Below, one piece after another: positions 5,852 through 8,993 of a stretch of 8,993 nt of DNA. How positions within the stretch are numbered: position 1 is the stretch's first letter; every line of letters starts with the position of its first letter. The notes beneath the pieces are model-generated. The model made no database searches. It was given only the letters and a program-made list of their open reading frames with translations, and was not told the DNA's origin. The DNA comes from Propionibacteriaceae bacterium (GTDB taxonomy: Bacteria > Actinomycetota > Actinomycetes > Propionibacteriales > Propionibacteriaceae): positions 1-8,993 of the forward strand of contig WQYJ01000075.1 of the NCBI GenBank assembly GCA_009781325.1, in the 5' to 3' direction. The position numbers and the translations under genes are program-made.

Positions 5852-6853
5852 CTAGTTACGGTCAAAAACTGAGGACTCACGCACAATGAGCTGCGGCTGG
5901 AAACTCACATGACGAGCCTGAGGGTTGGGCTTCAGCAGCATCTCAACTGCGGTCCAGCCTAGGTCGTGGGTGGGTTGGCGAACCGATGACAAAGGTACGA
6001 ACATCTCCTTGGCAAAGTTCACATCGTCGTAGCCGATGATCGCCACATCCGACGGGATGGACAACCCCCGGCTGCGCAGTTCCCGCAGAGCACCCATCGC
6101 CACGAAATCATTGACACAGAACACCGCTGTCAGCTCAGACTGATCCAGCAGTTCTGCCATCGCGGCCTGGCCGGAGTCAGCAGTCATGACATTGACTGAT
6201 GTGGTGACCAGCACTTCATCAGGGTCAAGACCGAACCCAGCCACCGCCCGGATCGTACCCTCACTGCGCTCACGGCAAGGAAGCAGAGAAACCGGGCCGT
6301 TGATGAAGCCAATTCGGCGATGCCCCTGTTCCAACAGATGCCGGATTGCCTGAACAGCCCCATCGACATGATCGACCTTCACCGACTGAGTCTCCTGAGA
6401 AGACGAGTCCAGCAAGACAGTGGGGATGTGCAAAGAATTCAGCAGCCCGATTTGCTCTGAGGTGTCATGGAAAGGAGTGATGAGCATCCCGCGTACTCCC
6501 TGCTCAGCAAAGAGACGCACAAAACGGGATTCGCGCTCAGGGTCCTCATCAGAACTGCACATCATCATGATGAAGCCATCCTGCGCGAGTCGGTCTTCGA
6601 TACCGCGCGCCAACTCCATATAGAAAGAGTTGGACAGATCACGAACAACCACACCGAAGGTTTGGGAGGAGCCCACGCGCAGTGCCCGCGCTGAGGCATC
6701 GCGAACGAAGTTCATATCCTCCATGACCTTCAGTACGTGAGCCCGGGTCTCAGCGGTGACGGCATCGGGATGGTTCAAGACATTGGACACTGTCCCGGTG
6801 GAGACACCTGCCCGTTGTGCGACCTCCCGGATCCTCACTCGCTTTGCGGCCAA
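5852..6853 (-). CDS. LacI-family transcriptional regulator
   Basis: This is a sugar- or metabolite-responsive DNA-binding repressor or activator of the LacI/GalR family. The N-terminus carries the helix-turn-helix IREVAQRAGVSTGTVSNVLN (residues 8-27), followed by the hinge sequence ARALRVG. The periplasmic-binding-protein-like effector domain starts at FGVVVRDLSNSFY and includes GFINGP, AVFCVNDFVAMGALRELR and DVAIIGYDDV. The C-terminus ends LIVRESS, as is usual. I chose the TTG at 6851-6853 because GAAGGAG lies five bases upstream (6859-6865). A GTG at 6880 would add nine residues but lacks a binding site. The 333-residue length is typical. It begins 38 bases after pyrE and probably shares its transcript. 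The ligand and operators cannot be read from the sequence; no canonical LacI-type operator is evident nearby. Confidence 0.92.
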   Translation of the reverse strand: MAAKRVRIREVAQRAGVSTGTVSNVLNHPDAVTAETRAHVLKVMEDMNFVRDASARALRVGSSQTFGVVVRDLSNSFYMELARGIEDRLAQDGFIMMMCSSDEDPERESRFVRLFAEQGVRGMLITPFHDTSEQIGLLNSLHIPTVLLDSSSQETQSVKVDHVDGAVQAIRHLLEQGHRRIGFINGPVSLLPCRERSEGTIRAVAGFGLDPDEVLVTTSVNVMTADSGQAAMAELLDQSELTAVFCVNDFVAMGALRELRSRGLSIPSDVAIIGYDDVNFAKEMFVPLSSVRQPTHDLGWTAVEMLLKPNPQARHVSFQPQLIVRESSVFDRN

Positions 6854-6891
6854 TCTCACTCCTTCGTTTGTTGTATCCACGCTGGGGCTTC

Positions 6892-7431
6892 TTATAAGCC
6901 CAAGTCATCCAGCCCTATGGCGTACCGATATTTCAAGCCCATCTCTTCGATGCGCTCCTTGGCTCCAGTTCCGCGGTCAACGACCACAGCTACACCCACG
7001 GGGATGCCGCCGCCCTCTTGAACCGCCGCGACTGCCTGCAGTACGGACCCGCCCGTGGTCGAGGTATCTTCGACAAGCAAGACCCGACGCCCGGCAATGG
7101 CAGTGCCTTCAATCTGGCGCTGCATCCCGTGGCTCTTTGCCTCCTTGCGTACGACGAAGGCGTCGAGGCGTTCACCCACAGCAGCAGCAGAATGAAGCAT
7201 CGCAGTTGCCACAGGATCAGCACCCAGGGTCAGTCCGCCGACCGCCTCATAGTCCCAATCAGCACACAGTTCACGCATCACCCGCCCGACAAGGGGAGCT
7301 CCGCCGCCATCGAGAGTCACCCGGCGCATGTCAACGTAGTAGTCGGCTTCACGTCCGGAGGCCAGGGTCACACGACCATGGACAACAGCGAGGTTTTTGA
7401 TTGCTTGAATGAGGGCTTCACGATCAGACAT
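6892..7431 (-). CDS. pyrE: Orotate phosphoribosyltransferase
   Basis: PyrE joins orotate and PRPP to give orotidine monophosphate, the fifth step of de novo pyrimidine synthesis, in the cytoplasm. The 179-residue protein shows the actinobacterial form throughout: LAVVHGRVTLASGREADYYV near the start, GGLTLGADPVATAM, the catalytic-loop segment FVVRKEAKSHGMQRQIEG (93-110) with its lysines, and the PRPP-binding loop VLLVEDTSTTGGSV (117-130). The ATG at 7429-7431 gives MSDREAL, which fits family starts. A TTG at 7450-7452 behind AAGG would add seven residues and cannot be excluded, because the ATG's own binding site is weak. It starts 27 bases after the sortase-like gene and is followed closely by the LacI-family gene, so it lies inside an operon with no other pyrimidine genes in view. 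Confidence 0.95.
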   Translation of the reverse strand: MSDREALIQAIKNLAVVHGRVTLASGREADYYVDMRRVTLDGGGAPLVGRVMRELCADWDYEAVGGLTLGADPVATAMLHSAAAVGERLDAFVVRKEAKSHGMQRQIEGTAIAGRRVLLVEDTSTTGGSVLQAVAAVQEGGGIPVGVAVVVDRGTGAKERIEEMGLKYRYAIGLDDLGL

Positions 7432-7458
7432 ACCCACAAGTTTAGTGGGCAAATAACC

Positions 7459-8070
7459 TTAGACAGTCTCGGTGAGTTCCCCGATGACAACAAGTCTGTT
7501 GGGCGAAGGCAGGATACTCCCGGCAGTGGTGAGTGTGATCAGAGCCTTGGTGGGCCTGCGATTCGGGTCCGATGGCACTGGAGCCAGAAGGGAGTTGTCA
7601 TCGGCGCCGACAGTGGTCGGGCCTGTGATGATCTGATAAACATAGGTGGTTTCACCAGCGATGACACGGATTTCATCACCGACTTCGAGGGTGTCGAAAT
7701 CAGCGAAAGGTTGTCCCCATCCGAGGCGATAACCTGCCAGAGCAAAGTTCCCGATCTCACCGACTGCGGCCGTACCCTCGTACCAACCGACACCGGAATG
7801 CAGAGCCGCAGACGAAGTTCCCTCGATGATCGGTATGGAAAAATCATCCCCGAAACGCGGAATAGTCAGGACGGACACATTCCCTGCCGCAATCTGATCG
7901 GCGTATGCGCTGCGGGCAGAACTGTTGGAGATCGCCCAGGAGCCGATAGTTGTCCCCACAACTAGGACGAAGATGATGAGCATGACCAGCCATCCCCAGT
8001 ACTTCTTGCGTTTTTTCGTGGGAGCCGCGTCCTCGCCGATCACGGAAACAGCTTCTGGTTTTTGCTTCAT
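7459..8070 (-). CDS. Sortase-fold protein lacking catalytic His and Cys (predicted pseudosortase)
   Basis: This 203-residue protein has the layout of an actinobacterial class E-like sortase: a short basic cytoplasmic start (KKRKK at 19-23), one membrane helix (about 24-47), then an extracellular beta-barrel domain. Landmarks match the family: LHSGVGWYEGTAAVGEIGNFALAG, LEVGDEI, YVYQI, and ALITLTT followed by RLVVIGEL. Active sortases cleave a sorting signal and attach proteins to the wall using His, Cys and Arg. Here the His of the AGHR motif is Tyr114 (TAT, 7729-7731), and the Cys after LTLT-T is Ala183 (GCC, 7522-7524). Arg192 remains. The frame is intact and the ending natural, so this is a predicted non-catalytic relative rather than an obvious broken gene. 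The ATG at 8068-8070 is preceded by a GAGAG-rich stretch. It lies 12 bases after the spermidine-synthase-like gene. A role as binding or regulatory protein is inference. Confidence 0.85.
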   Translation of the reverse strand: MKQKPEAVSVIGEDAAPTKKRKKYWGWLVMLIIFVLVVGTTIGSWAISNSSARSAYADQIAAGNVSVLTIPRFGDDFSIPIIEGTSSAALHSGVGWYEGTAAVGEIGNFALAGYRLGWGQPFADFDTLEVGDEIRVIAGETTYVYQIITGPTTVGADDNSLLAPVPSDPNRRPTKALITLTTAGSILPSPNRLVVIGELTETV

Positions 8071-8082
8071 AGCTCTATTCTC

Positions 8083-8931
8083 TCACCGGAAAACAGTAGG
8101 TCCTTCCACAATGGGCGGGGAGGGTTCTGCATCCTCATCAGTGTACGCCGGTACCTTGCCTAGCCACTGCTTCAACTCGATGTCATAGAGAAGACGGTAG
8201 GGGAAGACGGCGCTGGAGGCTCGGCGTACGAGAATATGAGGGTCGATTTCGCCGCCAGCGCTGACAACGAGATTGCCGAGTCGCCGCCCCTTCCAGGTGG
8301 AGGGTTCTGCGCCAACGACGACTGGAGAAAAATAGGAAGAAATCCCGGTGATGACTCGCCGGGAATACATGAATGGAGCTATGTCAGTGAGATTCATCAC
8401 TACCGTGCCGTTTTTGTGCAGGACGCGGCGTACTTGTTCAAACCATTCCAGGGTGATCAGGTCAGCCGGAACGCAAGGCCCGCCCCAGGAGTCTGTGTTT
8501 GTACGGTTCTTCGCGGGGGTACGCGCATCAGCGAAGGCGTCGATTACGACAAGGTCGGCGTAGTCATCGCTGATGTCGGCAATTCCGGCGCGGCCATCAA
8601 TCTCGCGTACCTTGATCCCCGAATTGCGGCCCAGCGGGGCTACCTCTCGAATAGCCTGGGTCATCAGAGCATCCGGTTCGAAAACAATCTGGGCAGATGT
8701 TGGCCGCGTGTGAGCAATGTAGCGGGGAATGGTCATCCCGGCCCCGCCGATGTGAAGCGCGGTAATCCGCTCATCGGGAGGGAACCCAGTATCGATCACA
8801 TCGGCGATCCGCTGAACATAGTCGAACTCTAGGTGGGTCGGGTCATCGACATCCACATAAGACTGATCGATCCCCCCAGTACGCACGATCCACGCATGAG
8901 GCCGACTCCGATCCGGCACCAACTCGCCCAT
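8083..8931 (-). CDS. Spermidine synthase-like Rossmann-fold protein
   Basis: This 282-residue soluble protein belongs to the spermidine synthase/class I methyltransferase-like group common in actinobacteria. After a short N-terminal beta region with SYVDVDDPTHLEFDYVQRI it has the nucleotide-binding loop LHIGGAGMT (59-67), the acidic FEPD (84-87), a VREIDGRAGI segment (108-117), and ADLVVIDAFAD (125-135) where true spermidine synthases carry the catalytic Asp motif. A methyltransferase-style ending, VRRVLHKNGTVVMNL, follows. There is no membrane region. Spermidine synthases use decarboxylated S-adenosylmethionine and putrescine. The catalytic signature (GGGDGG, DxxDP) is altered here, so activity is uncertain and no symbol is given. 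The ATG is preceded by a GGGTGGG-type site. It is the first visible gene of the minus-strand run and is closely coupled to the sortase-fold gene. Confidence 0.82.
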   Translation of the reverse strand: MGELVPDRSRPHAWIVRTGGIDQSYVDVDDPTHLEFDYVQRIADVIDTGFPPDERITALHIGGAGMTIPRYIAHTRPTSAQIVFEPDALMTQAIREVAPLGRNSGIKVREIDGRAGIADISDDYADLVVIDAFADARTPAKNRTNTDSWGGPCVPADLITLEWFEQVRRVLHKNGTVVMNLTDIAPFMYSRRVITGISSYFSPVVVGAEPSTWKGRRLGNLVVSAGGEIDPHILVRRASSAVFPYRLLYDIELKQWLGKVPAYTDEDAEPSPPIVEGPTVFR

Positions 8932-8993
8932 AGACCCACCCTACGCTAGACAACGCGACAAGGGACAAATAACTAAACCCATTCGTCGACCCC

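Noticed and set aside
5746..5886. 47-codon N-terminal extension of the aspartate kinase
   Set aside because: The kinase family begins a few residues before KFGGSS, the ATG at 5745 has an upstream ribosome binding site, and the extension overlaps the LacI-family gene's end.
6756..7400. 214-codon plus-strand open frame over pyrE and the LacI-family gene
   Set aside because: The Arg/Pro/Gln-rich translation is typical of an antisense shadow of coding DNA.
7018..7965. 315-codon plus-strand open frame antisense to pyrE and the sortase-fold gene
   Set aside because: It has no family features, starts with TTG, and mirrors two minus-strand genes whose products are clearly recognised.
8236..8832. 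198-codon plus-strand open frame inside the spermidine synthase-like gene
   Set aside because: It is antisense to a recognised protein and has no domain signature of its own.
8932..8993. Promoter of the spermidine synthase-like gene
   Set aside because: Only poorly spaced hexamer matches such as TTGTCC and TAGCGT were found; the true promoter may lie outside the window.

Overview
The window looks like chromosomal DNA of a mid-GC (roughly 55%) actinobacterium, probably in or near the Actinomycetaceae. The evidence is a class E-like sortase fold beside an actinobacterial-type pyrE, and a membrane regulator that combines LysM domains with a SARP/BTAD module. That placement is inferred from protein style and was not checked by search.

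Layout. (1) Positions 1-208 hold one copy of a ~149-bp direct repeat and the leader of a plus-strand gene for a sigma-70-like DNA-binding protein (209-904). (2) Positions 905-1347 hold no intact gene. They contain a decayed minus-strand RelB/DinJ-type antitoxin, possibly the first codons of its toxin, a hairpin, and the second copy of the repeat (1221-1358). That copy runs into the stop codon of the next gene. (3) Positions 1348-4164 (minus) encode a large transmembrane regulator: three N-terminal membrane helices, two extracellular LysM domains, a fourth helix, and a long cytoplasmic part ending in a winged-helix plus BTAD module. (4) Positions 4165-4431 form a regulatory intergenic stretch with a perfect DnaA box and a 10-bp palindrome. 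(5) A minus-strand run follows, read from high to low coordinates: spermidine synthase-like protein (8083-8931), sortase-fold protein (7459-8070), pyrE (6892-7431) and a LacI-family regulator (5852-6853). After a 106-bp gap with a possible terminator and promoter comes a YclM-like aspartate kinase (4432-5745).

How the genes relate. The first four genes of the minus run are separated by only 12 to about 38 bases and are probably co-transcribed. Their functions (polyamine-synthase-like protein, surface protein, pyrimidine synthesis, sugar-type regulator) do not form one pathway. The sigma-like protein and the LysM/BTAD protein converge and could be a regulatory pair, but the sequence does not show this.

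The strongest unusual observation is the sortase-fold protein. It keeps the fold landmarks and the catalytic arginine, but has Tyr in place of the catalytic His and Ala in place of the catalytic Cys, so it is predicted to be a pseudoenzyme. The second is the 905-1358 region, where a broken toxin-antitoxin locus sits between a direct-repeat copy and the sigma-like gene.
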